NCBI RefSeq assembly: GCF_028292965.1
Contig: NZ_JAQGLG010000205.1
Coordinates: 1-51,758, forward strand
Direction of reading: 5' to 3'
Length of the DNA stretch: 51,758 bases
Origin: Sphingomonas bacterium
GTDB lineage: Bacteria; Pseudomonadota; Alphaproteobacteria; Sphingomonadales; Sphingomonadaceae
Shown here piece by piece: positions 15,015-23,795 of this stretch; position 1 is the first letter of the stretch; the number at the start of each line of letters is the position of its first letter. Below the pieces are notes generated by a model that saw only the letters and a list, made by a program, of their open reading frames with translations, was not told the DNA's origin and did not search any database. Both the position numbers and the translations under genes were made by a program.

Positions 15015-16180
15015 ACCTGCAGGGCAAGACGGCGTTCGTCACCGGCGGCAGCGGTTTTATCGGCGGCCGCTTGATCGAGGTGCTGCGCCGCCAATATGGC
15101 ATGCGCGTCAAGGCGCTGGTGCGCGGCACGACCAGCGCCGGTGGCGGGGCGTTCCGCGCTGCGGCGGCGGGCGCGGAGATCGTGTTCGGCTCCCTGATGG
15201 ACGAGGCCGTGCTCAGCGAGGCGCTGGCGGGCTGCGACCTGGTGTTCCACTGTGCCTATGGCACGCATGGCAGCGCCGCCGAGCAGCGCACGGTCACGGT
15301 CGACGGTGCGAGGTTGCTGGCCCAAGGCGCGGCGAAGGCAGGGGTGGGGCATTTTGTCCATCTCGGCACCGTGTCGAGCTATGGCGGCGGCAACACGCCA
15401 GCGGTGGTCGAGGCGGATTACGTCAATCCTAAGCTGTGGGCCTGGCCCTATGCGCATGACAAGCTGGATGGCGAAGCCGCGCTGGGAACGGCGGCGCGGG
15501 CAGGGGGGATGCCCTATACGATCCTGCGATTGGGTTCGGTCTATGGGCCTTATGGCGCCTCGTTTACGACGGGGCCGCTTCATGCGATGCGCGTCGGCCG
15601 GCTGGCCATGGTCGACCAGGGCGAGGGGCTGACGAGCGCGGTCTATGTCGATGACGTTATCCAGGCGATGTTGCTAGCCGCGGCCAAGGACGGATCGGGG
15701 CAGACCTATATGGTGCGCGGGCCGGACAATGTGAGCTGGCGCGATTTCTACGGCGCCTATGACGCGATGCTCGGGCTGGATTCGCTGGTCGGCATGTCAC
15801 GCGCCGAGATGAACGCGGCGCGGCGCGGCGTATGGCGCTCGGCCTTGCGCAAGGTCGTGCCCGAGGCGCTCGTCGCGCTCAAGGCGAGCCCGAGCTTCCG
15901 CGCCGCGGCGGGTGCGCTGCCGCTGGTGCGCACGGCATATTCCCGCTTCGGCAGGAAACTGATCAAGCCCCCCGCGCCGTCGCCGGCGAAGCGGACGGTC
16001 GCCACGGACGATCGGGGGATCCTGCTGGTTCCGGAACCCATGATCGACTATTTCAGCAACCCGTCGATCTTCAGCATCGAAAAGGCGCGAAACGAACTCG
16101 GCTATCAGCCGATCTATTCCCTCAAAGACGGGATGGCCTTGACCGAACAGTGGGCGCGTTGGGCAAATCTGATTCCCTAG
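15011..16180 (+). CDS. NAD-dependent epimerase/dehydratase (extended SDR)
   Basis: The 389-residue SDR has FVTGGSGFIGGRLIEVLRR at the N-terminus, GTVSSYGG, a YAHDK Tyr-x-x-x-Lys catalytic pair near residue 151, and LRLGSVYGPYG. The C-terminal 110 residues are longer than in simple epimerases (basic AARRGVWRSALRKVVPEAL, then PPAPSPAKRTV), similar to sterol-dehydrogenase-like SDRs. GTG 15011 overlaps the preceding oxidoreductase stop, so the two are made together. The likely substrate is a keto sugar nucleotide; the exact reaction is unknown. Confidence 0.82.
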   Translation: MNLQGKTAFVTGGSGFIGGRLIEVLRRQYGMRVKALVRGTTSAGGGAFRAAAAGAEIVFGSLMDEAVLSEALAGCDLVFHCAYGTHGSAAEQRTVTVDGARLLAQGAAKAGVGHFVHLGTVSSYGGGNTPAVVEADYVNPKLWAWPYAHDKLDGEAALGTAARAGGMPYTILRLGSVYGPYGASFTTGPLHAMRVGRLAMVDQGEGLTSAVYVDDVIQAMLLAAAKDGSGQTYMVRGPDNVSWRDFYGAYDAMLGLDSLVGMSRAEMNAARRGVWRSALRKVVPEALVALKASPSFRAAAGALPLVRTAYSRFGRKLIKPPAPSPAKRTVATDDRGILLVPEPMIDYFSNPSIFSIEKARNELGYQPIYSLKDGMALTEQWARWANLIP

Positions 16181-16188
16181 ACACCTCC

Positions 16189-17724
16189 GTGACGGAGGAT
16201 CCCCGGGCTCATGCGAAGCTGAATCTCGCGACCACGGTCATCGGGTTTCTGGTTTCGATCGGCACCGGCCTGTGGTTCACGCCGTTCCTAGTGCATAAGC
16301 TGGGGCCGGCGGCGTACGGCATCATTCCGCTCGCCACGACGGTCGTGTCCTATTTCAGCCTGCTGACCCAGACACTCTCCTCGGCGCTCAACCGCTCGAT
16401 CAGCGTGGCGCTGGCCGGCAACGACCTGCCCCGTGCCGGCCGTGCATTCAGCAGCGCGCTTGGTGGCGTGGTGCTGATCGTGCTCGCGCTGCTGCCGCTG
16501 ATCGCAATCCTGTCGATCGCTGCGCCGGCTTTGTTCGAAGTGCCCGATGGCGAGGCGGTGGCGACGCGCGCGCTGTTCGCGATCGTCGGTGCGACGCTGC
16601 TGTTCTCGATCATCTCCACCCCATACCTGTCGATCGCCTTCGGGCAGAACAAGATCTACTGGAACAACTTCAACTCGCTGATCCAGACCGCGCTGCGCAT
16701 CGGCCTCACGGTGGCGCTGTTCAGCATCTCAGCGAACATCTTCAACGCCGGCATCGCAATCCTTGTCGCGGCGTCCGCCGGCGTGCTGTTGAGCATGCTG
16801 TCCGCGCGCATCAATTCGCGCGGGATCGGCATCTTCCGCCCGTCCTTCCACCGCGAGGAACTGCGCGCACTGTCCCGCACGTCGAGCCATGTGCTGCTGA
16901 TGCAGCTCGGCACCGTGCTGACGATGAGCTGCGAGGTGGTCATCGCCAACAAGCTGTTCGGCGCCTATCAAGGCGGCCGTTATGCGGCGGTGATCCAATG
17001 GCTGTTGCTGCTGCGCAATGCCAATATGGCGCTCGTCGTGCTGTGTGTGCCGACGATCCTGCGGCTGGTCGGCGAGCACAAGCATGCCGAGTTGATCAGC
17101 TATACCCGCACGGCGATGAACTGGTCGGCGCTGTTCATCGCGCTCCCGGCGGGCTTTGTTTGCGGCGTTTCGCCCCTGCTGTTGACGGCGTGGCTCGGCC
17201 CGCATTTCACCGATATGTGGCCGATCGTCGTCGTCCAGCTGACACCGATGGTGTTCACCTGCACCGTGCTGCCGCTCTATTCGATCTCGCTCGGCACCGA
17301 CAAGATGCTGGTCGGCGGCATCGCCCAACTGATCCTCGGTGCGGTCGGTGTTGTGATCGCCATCCTATTCGGCTGGCAATGGGGCATGATCGGCGTGGCG
17401 ATCGGCGTGAACTGGAGTTTCGGGATCAAGGAACTGGTGTTCACTCCGGCCTATGCCGCGCACAATATCGGGGCCCCGGCACGGACCTTCCTCCAGCCGC
17501 TCGTCACGGTAGGCCTGTTGTTCGTCCTCGTCATGGCCCTGAGCTGGGGGGGCGGGCAACTGTTCCATCCGCACAACATGATTCAGCTCTTCTATGTCGG
17601 GGTTGGCGTGGCCTGCATCTATGCTGCGATCGGTTTCGTCGCGTTCCGCCCGATGGTGATGGGCGCGCTGGCCACCCTGTTCGGGAAGCGGGCGCCGGCG
17701 GCCGCGGCGGCGCAACAGGCTTGA
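16189..17724 (+). CDS. Polysaccharide flippase (Wzx-like, MOP superfamily)
   Basis: A polytopic protein of about 511 residues with roughly 12-14 hydrophobic segments. The N-terminal pattern ATTVIGFLVSIGTGLWFTPF...LGPAAYGIIPLATTV is typical of oligosaccharide flippases. It would move lipid-linked repeat units from the cytoplasmic to the periplasmic face of the inner membrane. The track frame runs back into the SDR gene and is not real there. GTG 16189 is the best-placed start, with TTG 16159 as alternative; no strong ribosome site is visible for either, so the start is uncertain. Confidence 0.88.
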   Translation: MTEDPRAHAKLNLATTVIGFLVSIGTGLWFTPFLVHKLGPAAYGIIPLATTVVSYFSLLTQTLSSALNRSISVALAGNDLPRAGRAFSSALGGVVLIVLALLPLIAILSIAAPALFEVPDGEAVATRALFAIVGATLLFSIISTPYLSIAFGQNKIYWNNFNSLIQTALRIGLTVALFSISANIFNAGIAILVAASAGVLLSMLSARINSRGIGIFRPSFHREELRALSRTSSHVLLMQLGTVLTMSCEVVIANKLFGAYQGGRYAAVIQWLLLLRNANMALVVLCVPTILRLVGEHKHAELISYTRTAMNWSALFIALPAGFVCGVSPLLLTAWLGPHFTDMWPIVVVQLTPMVFTCTVLPLYSISLGTDKMLVGGIAQLILGAVGVVIAILFGWQWGMIGVAIGVNWSFGIKELVFTPAYAAHNIGAPARTFLQPLVTVGLLFVLVMALSWGGGQLFHPHNMIQLFYVGVGVACIYAAIGFVAFRPMVMGALATLFGKRAPAAAAAQQA

Positions 17725-17860
17725 AAACGCCGACACGCTCGTCTTAACCTTGTGCCGCTCCCCGAATACGCATAGCCACTTACGCCAATGAAGCCTCGCA
17801 ACACGGGGCTCGGCGGTGGGGGCCGCTGTGACGGGTCGGCAAGGGAAGCCAAGTAACAAG

Positions 17861-18850
17861 ATGAAAATATCGACGGTGATTCCGGCCTATAACCGGGCCG
17901 ATTTGATCGGTGAGACGTTGCGCACGATCGTGTCGCAAACCCGCCCGCCGATGGAGGTGATCGTGGTCGACGACGGATCGACCGACGGCACGGCCGAGGT
18001 GGTGGAAAGCTTCGGTGGGCCGGTCAGGTTGGTGCGCCAGGCCAATGCTGGCGCCGGCGCGGCGCGTAATGCCGGTTTCGCGCTCGCGCGCGGCGAGCTG
18101 ATTCACTTCATGGACAGCGACGACCTTTCCTCGCTCAACACTTATAACGTGCAGGCGCGCGCGCTCGAACATGGGGCCGAGATGGCCTATGGTCCCTGGC
18201 TTCGCACGCGATTCGACGGTCAGGCGCTGATGCCCGATCCCGCCGCGTTGCAGCAGAGTCCGGTGCGCGCAGACACCCCGATCGATCAGCTCGTTCTGTC
18301 GGGGCGTTGGGTGACGGTATTCCAGCCCTGCCTGTTTCGCCGCGAGTTGATCGAGCGTGCCGGCCCCTATCGCGTCGACCTGAAGCCGAGCGAAGACACC
18401 GAGATGCTGTACCGCCTGACGCGGTCGGCGCGCGGCATCGTCCACACGCCCGAATCGGTCGTGCTTTACCGGGTTCATCCCGAACATCAGATTTCGATGA
18501 CCAACGCCCCCAAGCGCATGCTCGATCAGGCAAGGCTCTGGTCGGTGTTCCAGCAGCATCTCGCCGAACGCAGCGACGTCAGCTGGTTGACCCGGCTTCG
18601 CTTCAGTCAGCGCCTGATCCAGGCGTCGCGTGATGTGCGGCCTTATGAAGCCGCGCTGTCCCGTGACCTCGCCCAGCAGGCTGGCGGCTTCGCCCGGGCG
18701 GTCAAGCCGGTGCTCGATCTCACCGATCGGGTCGCGGCGCGCTACCGCCTCATGACCACCGGCCTGCGCGACCTTGCCGACCTGCGCGCTGGACCCGTCA
18801 GCGCGGTGCAGCGCGAAGAGATTACGCGGCTCGGTTATAATCTGCCGTGA
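17861..18850 (+). CDS. Glycosyltransferase family 2
   Basis: The 329-residue GT-A enzyme has the nucleotide-binding opening KISTVIPAYNRADLIGETL, VVDDGSTDGT, a metal-binding DSDD in HFMDSDDLSS and ED in KPSEDTEMLYRLTRS as likely catalytic base region. ATG 17861 starts the canonical fold; the track's extra 15 residues are unlikely. It adds one sugar to the EPS repeat unit; donor and linkage are unknown. It stands alone between the flippase (136-base gap) and the methyltransferase (144-base gap). Confidence 0.9.
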   Translation: MKISTVIPAYNRADLIGETLRTIVSQTRPPMEVIVVDDGSTDGTAEVVESFGGPVRLVRQANAGAGAARNAGFALARGELIHFMDSDDLSSLNTYNVQARALEHGAEMAYGPWLRTRFDGQALMPDPAALQQSPVRADTPIDQLVLSGRWVTVFQPCLFRRELIERAGPYRVDLKPSEDTEMLYRLTRSARGIVHTPESVVLYRVHPEHQISMTNAPKRMLDQARLWSVFQQHLAERSDVSWLTRLRFSQRLIQASRDVRPYEAALSRDLAQQAGGFARAVKPVLDLTDRVAARYRLMTTGLRDLADLRAGPVSAVQREEITRLGYNLP

Positions 18851-18994
18851 TCGCGGCGGTGTCGTTCTGACAGGGGCTCCCATTCCCGAACATTATGCTG
18901 CACTGCGGTCAGCAAGGGCGAGACGTGGGCCAAACGATCCGCTATCGCCCTGTGCGAAAGATTCGGTGAGTGCAATTTTCACGCGGGGACTGAA

Positions 18995-20242
18995 ATGAAG
19001 CGTACCAAGTGCATGAATTGTGGCGAAGCGCGGCTTCACGAGTTCATCGACCTGGGCGACCAGCCCAACGGCAACAGCTTTCTCTACGCGAACGAACTCG
19101 ATCAGGAAGTCAGCTTCTCGCTGGCGATGATGGTGTGCGACAATTGCTGGCAGGTGCAGATCAGCGAATTTCCGTCGCAGGAAGTGCTGTTCAACGACCA
19201 TGCCTATATCACCGGCCGCAACGCGCCGGTGGTGGCGCATTTCAAGAAGCTCGCACCGCACATCATCGACAAGATCGGTCTCAAGGAGAACGACCTCGTC
19301 ATCGACGTGGGTTGTAACGATGGCACCTTCCTCAAGGCGTTCGCAAGCCAGGGCATGCGCGTGCTTGGCGTCGATCCGTCGGAGCGCACCGGCCTGCTCG
19401 CGCGCGACCAGGGCGTCACGGTGTTCCGCCAGTTCTGGTGCCACGAAACCGGAAAATCGCTGAAGCAGCTCGGCGTGAAGCCCAATGCGATCACCGCGAC
19501 CGCGGTGTTCTACCACGTCCCCGACCTGCATGATTTCGTCGCCGGCCTGGCCGAGGTGATGGGGCCTGACACGGTGTTCGTGGTGCAGGGCGTCAATTGC
19601 CTCGACCTGATCGAGCATAACGAGTTCGACCATTTCTATCACGAGCATAGCTGCATCCATGCCGTCGGCCCGCTGCAGCGACTGTTCGCGGCGCACGGCC
19701 TAGCCATTCGCGACGTGGAATTCTCGCCGATCCATGGCGGCAGCTTCATCCTCTACGTCTATCGCGAAGAGAATCCGATCGCCGAGAGCCCGGCGGTCGC
19801 CGCGGCGGTTGCGGCAGAAGAGGCCGCAGGCCTGTTCAAGCTGCAGACCTATGAGGATTTCGCCGCGCGCGTGCGCCACAACATGGCCGAGCTGCGCACT
19901 TTGCTCGAAAAGCTCAAGGCCGAGGGAAAGACGGTTTACGGGCTCGGCGCACCGGTCAAGGGTTCGACCGTGCTCAACTATGCCGATATCGGCCCGGACC
20001 TCGTTCAGGCGGTGACCGAGGTCAACGAGTTCAAGATCGGCCGCGTCACGCCGGGCACGCATATCCAGGTGATCGACGAAAATGCGGTCGACAAGCAGCC
20101 CGATTATTATCTCGTGCTCGCGTGGAACTTCCTCGACTTCCTGTTGAAGAAGAATGAGGATTATCTGCAGGCCGGCGGGCGGTTCATCACCCCCGTGCCC
20201 GAAGTGCAGATCCTTGGGCCGGGCGGCGTGCGCGAGGCGTGA
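18995..20242 (+). CDS. SAM-dependent sugar C-methyltransferase (NovU/TylC3-type)
   Basis: The 415-residue three-part protein matches deoxysugar C-methyltransferases. It has an N-terminal zinc site (CMNCGE at about 6-11 with CDNCWQ at about 46-51), a central SAM fold (VIDVGCNDGTFLKAF about 104-118), the active-site stretch EFDHFYHEHSCIH (about 211-223) with a Tyr-His-Glu-His cluster, and a C-terminal Rossmann domain (GKTVYGLGAPVKGSTVLNY). These enzymes methylate carbon next to a keto group on a nucleotide-bound deoxysugar. It overlaps the next SDR by GTGA. With gmd in the locus, a GDP-linked keto-deoxysugar is a reasonable substrate, giving a branched sugar. Confidence 0.87.
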   Translation: MKRTKCMNCGEARLHEFIDLGDQPNGNSFLYANELDQEVSFSLAMMVCDNCWQVQISEFPSQEVLFNDHAYITGRNAPVVAHFKKLAPHIIDKIGLKENDLVIDVGCNDGTFLKAFASQGMRVLGVDPSERTGLLARDQGVTVFRQFWCHETGKSLKQLGVKPNAITATAVFYHVPDLHDFVAGLAEVMGPDTVFVVQGVNCLDLIEHNEFDHFYHEHSCIHAVGPLQRLFAAHGLAIRDVEFSPIHGGSFILYVYREENPIAESPAVAAAVAAEEAAGLFKLQTYEDFAARVRHNMAELRTLLEKLKAEGKTVYGLGAPVKGSTVLNYADIGPDLVQAVTEVNEFKIGRVTPGTHIQVIDENAVDKQPDYYLVLAWNFLDFLLKKNEDYLQAGGRFITPVPEVQILGPGGVREA

Positions 20243-21195
20243 GTTCAGCCATGAAGAACGTCATTGTCACCGGGGCGACGGGGTTTGTCGGGCAGACGCT
20301 GGTGCGCGAGATCGCGGCCCGCTTTCCCGAGGCGAACATCATCGCGCTGGGCAGCAAGGCGGTCAATCTGGCCGACAAGGATGCGCTGTGGACGTATCTC
20401 GAGAACCTACAATGGACCTTCGAGTGCGACCACATCATTCACCTCGCCGCGCTGTACAAGGCGGGGGACTGGCCGGTGCATCACCCGGCGACGCAGTTCC
20501 ACGTCAACATGGCGATCAACATCAACATCCTCGAAGGCTGGCGGCGTTTCTTGCCCAAGGCGAAGATGACGTCGATCGTCTCCTATTGCCTCTATCCTTC
20601 GACCGAGCACCCGCATCCCGAGAGCGAGCTGTGGGGGCATGAGCCCGAAGATTATCTCTTCGCTTATGCCTTCACCAAGAAGGCGCTGCTGATCGGCCAG
20701 CGGGCGTACAGGCAGGAGCATGGCCTGACTTCGACCAGCGTGGTGCTGCCGACGGTCTATGGCGGCGGCGACAGCTTTGCCGAGAACAGCCATGTCGTGG
20801 GCGCGCTGGTCGGCAAGTTCGTCCGCGCGGCGCGCGCCGGCACGCCGACCGTCGAGGTATGGGGCACCGGCGAGCAGCAGCGCGAATTCCTGCTGGTCGA
20901 GGATGCCGCCGACGGGATCATCAAGGCGGCACTGCATTCGGAAGAGGCAGCGCTCAACCTCGGCATGGGCGATGCCTATGCCATTTCCGACATCGCCCAC
21001 TGGATCAAGGAAGCCGCCGGCTTCAAGGGCGAGATCGTCTATAACAACAACAAGTTCGTCGGCGTGCGCAAGCGCATGCTCGATGTGACCAAGGTGCGTG
21101 ACGTGCTCGGTTGGACCGCCGAAACATCGATCCGCGACGGGCTGAAGAAGACGGTCGACTGGTACAATGCCGATCTGGATCGCGTGGCCGGTTAA
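20239..21195 (+). CDS. NAD-dependent epimerase, GDP-fucose-synthase-like SDR
   Basis: The 318-residue SDR has VIVTGATGFVGQTLV, SYCLYPST in the place of the fucose-synthase CIYP motif, FAYAFTKKALL (Tyr/Lys catalytic pair) and PTVYGGGDSF. Start GTG 20239 is coupled to the methyltransferase stop; ATG 20251 is equally possible. It is a second, divergent relative of fcl (12063), which suggests it epimerises and/or reduces a modified sugar, probably the C-methylated 4-keto sugar made by its neighbour. The next gene is convergent, only 3-4 bases apart. Confidence 0.83.
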   Translation: MSSAMKNVIVTGATGFVGQTLVREIAARFPEANIIALGSKAVNLADKDALWTYLENLQWTFECDHIIHLAALYKAGDWPVHHPATQFHVNMAININILEGWRRFLPKAKMTSIVSYCLYPSTEHPHPESELWGHEPEDYLFAYAFTKKALLIGQRAYRQEHGLTSTSVVLPTVYGGGDSFAENSHVVGALVGKFVRAARAGTPTVEVWGTGEQQREFLLVEDAADGIIKAALHSEEAALNLGMGDAYAISDIAHWIKEAAGFKGEIVYNNNKFVGVRKRMLDVTKVRDVLGWTAETSIRDGLKKTVDWYNADLDRVAG

Positions 21196-22127
21196 CGCTC
21201 GTCCGGCGCTGAACGATAGGCGTTGTCGAAAGCGGTAGCGATGGCGTCGACGGCTTCTGTCCGGTCGATTTCACGCGCGGCGGCCAGCACCGCGTCGAGC
21301 CGTTCCAACACGGATGACGTGTAGATCAGCTTTGCGGCCGGAGCGTTCCGCGCGACCAGGCAATAAGGGAGCAGAATCGCGAGTGCGTTTCGTGGTGCGA
21401 GCTTGGCGAAGGCGTCGAGTACCTGATCGGCGGCGGCGGCATAGCGCGGGTCGTTGGCGCGTGCCCAGCCGTCGGTCTTAACCAGGGTGTGGAGGATCGT
21501 GGGTGCGTCGGGCAGCATGGTCGGCGCGAGCAGCATCGCCGGATCGATGGCAGCCTGCATCGTCCAGTGTGCCGGGCAGGCGGCACGCAGGGCAGGGTCG
21601 TAGACCGTCCCGTTGGCGATGCCGACATGGCCGGCGCGTCCCTCCGCGAGAAGGCGGTCGAGGAAGGCGACGATATGCGGCGCCGGTGGCGCGGCATGGC
21701 TTTCGTGCAGCAGAAGCTGATCGATCGGCGTGCGTCGCAGCTTCCTCGCCGTAATGGCGAACGACTCCGCCATGAAGGCGGGATCGAAACAGCCCTCCGC
21801 CGCATGGCCCTGGCCCGGCATCGACGGTTGATAGGGCGGGGTCGCGCGCGGACCGCCACGCACCAGCCGCAGCGCGCGCCGCGCCACCGTCTTGAGCAGT
21901 GGCGCTGCCGGCCGGGCCGAGCCGATCTTGGCGGTGATCGCGACCTGCGGGTCGTCGCCAAAGGCTTGCCCGACGACATCCTCGGCGGTGCCGATGCCAT
22001 AGGAAGGCGCGGTGTCGAAATGGCCGATACCGCTCGCCCGGGCATGGTCGAGAAGCCGGCGCGACTCAGCGGTAGAGGCGCCGCCGGTCAGGTGACCGCA
22101 ACCCAGCACGAGACGCGGAATCAGCAT
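21192..22127 (-). CDS. Aldo/keto reductase
   Basis: The 311-residue protein starts at ATG 22127 (MLIPRLVLGCGHLTGG) and overlaps the end of the GMC oxidoreductase by seven bases. The track's 698-residue ORF is a frame extension antisense-like through that gene. The catalytic tetrad is visible: Asp and Tyr in FDTAPSYGIG, Lys in AITAKIG, His in LLLHES. It reduces carbonyls to alcohols using NADPH or NADH. Tail-to-tail overlap with the fcl-like SDR (4 bases) and coupling to the GMC enzyme place it in a sugar-modifying group. Confidence 0.87.
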   Translation of the reverse strand: MLIPRLVLGCGHLTGGASTAESRRLLDHARASGIGHFDTAPSYGIGTAEDVVGQAFGDDPQVAITAKIGSARPAAPLLKTVARRALRLVRGGPRATPPYQPSMPGQGHAAEGCFDPAFMAESFAITARKLRRTPIDQLLLHESHAAPPAPHIVAFLDRLLAEGRAGHVGIANGTVYDPALRAACPAHWTMQAAIDPAMLLAPTMLPDAPTILHTLVKTDGWARANDPRYAAAADQVLDAFAKLAPRNALAILLPYCLVARNAPAAKLIYTSSVLERLDAVLAAAREIDRTEAVDAIATAFDNAYRSAPDER

Positions 22128-23692
22128 CGACCGTCTCCGATATCGGCATCGAGGCGCTCGGCCAGCCTGAGCGCGAGCGCGATCGCGGTCAATGTCGGGT
22201 TGGCGAAGCTGCCGGAAGGGAAGGTGGCCGCGCCGAGCACCGACAGATTGTCGCAACCGAAGACGCGCAGGTCGCGGTCGACCACACCTTCGCCGGCGTC
22301 TGCCGCCATGCGCGCGCCGCCCATATGATGGAAGGCATCGTGCAGATCGGCGAACAGCGCCGGGTCGCGCGCCGCCACCCGCGGGTCGAGCGTAATCGTG
22401 CCGAGCCCGTGCTCGGCGAAACTGCGCGCCAGTTCGGCGCAGAACAGGTCCGCTGCCTCCAACTCGCGGCCATCGAACGCCCAATGCAGGCCGATCGCGG
22501 CGGTCTCGGGTGGGGCGGCGGGGTCGAGAAACAGGTACGATTCGGCAACCGGGATCTGTTCGATCTCGAGCCCGAGGAGAATGCCGCGATCGAACAGCGA
22601 ATAGGAGCGGCGGCGCACCAGATAGGTCCACAGGATCGGCGCGAGCATGCGCACGGTGCGGGCCGCTTCGGCCAGCGTCGCGCCGGCATGGCGCCAAGCG
22701 CCTTGGGCGAAGACGCGACGGAACAGGTCGCGCGCATCGGCCACTGCCTGCCTGATCGATCCGCTCGCGTTGAGGGTCGCGGCGCAGTTGGCGATGCCGT
22801 GACGCTCGAGGAATTCGTCCGAAGCGCGGACCTTGACCGAATATTTGCAGCCGTTGACGAGAATGTTCTCGAAGCCGGCACGCAGCCTGGCGACGTCGCC
22901 GCCCTCGACGCGACCCACGATGCCGTGGACGTGGTCGATGAAGCCGCGCCCGATATGGACGTTGCCCGCGAAGGGGCAGTCGGTTGCCGTGGCCGCGGCG
23001 CGCAACAGCAGGCGGGCCGCCTCCATGGTGCCGTTTGCGAGGACTACCTGCGGTGCGGTCAGGCGGTGGATGACTCCTTGGCGCGAGGTCGCCCGCACCG
23101 CCGCCACGCGCCCGTCTGGCGCGAACTCGAGCGCGGTCGCCTTGATGTCGGTGACGATGCGCAGCGTCGGCAGGTCGGCGATCTCGGTGGCGAACAATTT
23201 GGTGAAGTCGGCGACCGGCAGCCAGACATTCATCGTCGCCTCGAACGAGGCGCCAAGGTCGATCGGTGCGCCGCCGACGCGGCGCCACACGGCCCCAGGA
23301 TCGCGCGTCGCTTCCGCGACCCGAAGGAATTCGAAGGCGCGGTCGAACCAGGGCCGCAGCTCTTCATAATCGATCGGCCAGGCCGGCTTGCCGGCATAGG
23401 TGGCGCGAAAGTCGCTCGGACCGAACGGAACGAGCTGGCCGCCCCACAACCGCGTGGTGCCGCCAAGCGCCTTCATCCGGCCCTCGACTAAGCCGATATG
23501 ACCCAGGCCGGTGTTGGGCCCATGGTTGCGGGCCATGAAATCGGCCGGGGGCGTGGCTGGCCCTCCCTCGATCAGGGTGACGCGGCGCCCCGATCTGGCG
23601 AGCGCGAGCCCCAGCACAAGGCCGACCGCGCCGGCCCCGATAACCAGTATCTCCGGATCATTGCCGGGGAAGGGAGGGCCGTTGTTCAACAT
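22121..23692 (-). CDS. GMC-family FAD-dependent oxidoreductase
   Basis: About 523 residues from ATG 23692 (MLNNGPPFPG); the track start at 23752 adds 20 unlikely residues. The FAD-binding VIGAGAVGLVLGLALARSGRRV is at the N-terminus, GGTTRLWGGQLVPF follows, and the C-terminal HHMGGARMAADAGEGVVDRDLRV plus SGSFANPTLTAIALALRLAE is the GMC_oxred_C signature with the catalytic His region. Such enzymes oxidise alcohols, often sugar hydroxyls, with FAD. It is divergent from a glycosyltransferase (103-base gap) and coupled to an aldo/keto reductase. A sugar oxidation role is inferred. Confidence 0.88.
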   Translation of the reverse strand: MLNNGPPFPGNDPEILVIGAGAVGLVLGLALARSGRRVTLIEGGPATPPADFMARNHGPNTGLGHIGLVEGRMKALGGTTRLWGGQLVPFGPSDFRATYAGKPAWPIDYEELRPWFDRAFEFLRVAEATRDPGAVWRRVGGAPIDLGASFEATMNVWLPVADFTKLFATEIADLPTLRIVTDIKATALEFAPDGRVAAVRATSRQGVIHRLTAPQVVLANGTMEAARLLLRAAATATDCPFAGNVHIGRGFIDHVHGIVGRVEGGDVARLRAGFENILVNGCKYSVKVRASDEFLERHGIANCAATLNASGSIRQAVADARDLFRRVFAQGAWRHAGATLAEAARTVRMLAPILWTYLVRRRSYSLFDRGILLGLEIEQIPVAESYLFLDPAAPPETAAIGLHWAFDGRELEAADLFCAELARSFAEHGLGTITLDPRVAARDPALFADLHDAFHHMGGARMAADAGEGVVDRDLRVFGCDNLSVLGAATFPSGSFANPTLTAIALALRLAERLDADIGDGRC

Positions 23693-23795
23693 GCCTGCGA
23701 CGCTTTTTTGTCTCTTTGGTGCAGTGCGGGATGGCGTTCCGATACGGGCCATGCGAAGCGCTGACCAGTATCTTTACGGTCAGCGATGGGGAAAT

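Noticed and set aside
21192-23288. 698-residue minus-strand ORF as one fused protein
   Set aside because: Only the last 311 residues match a family (aldo/keto reductase). The rest is an Arg/Pro-rich alternate frame of the GMC oxidoreductase gene.
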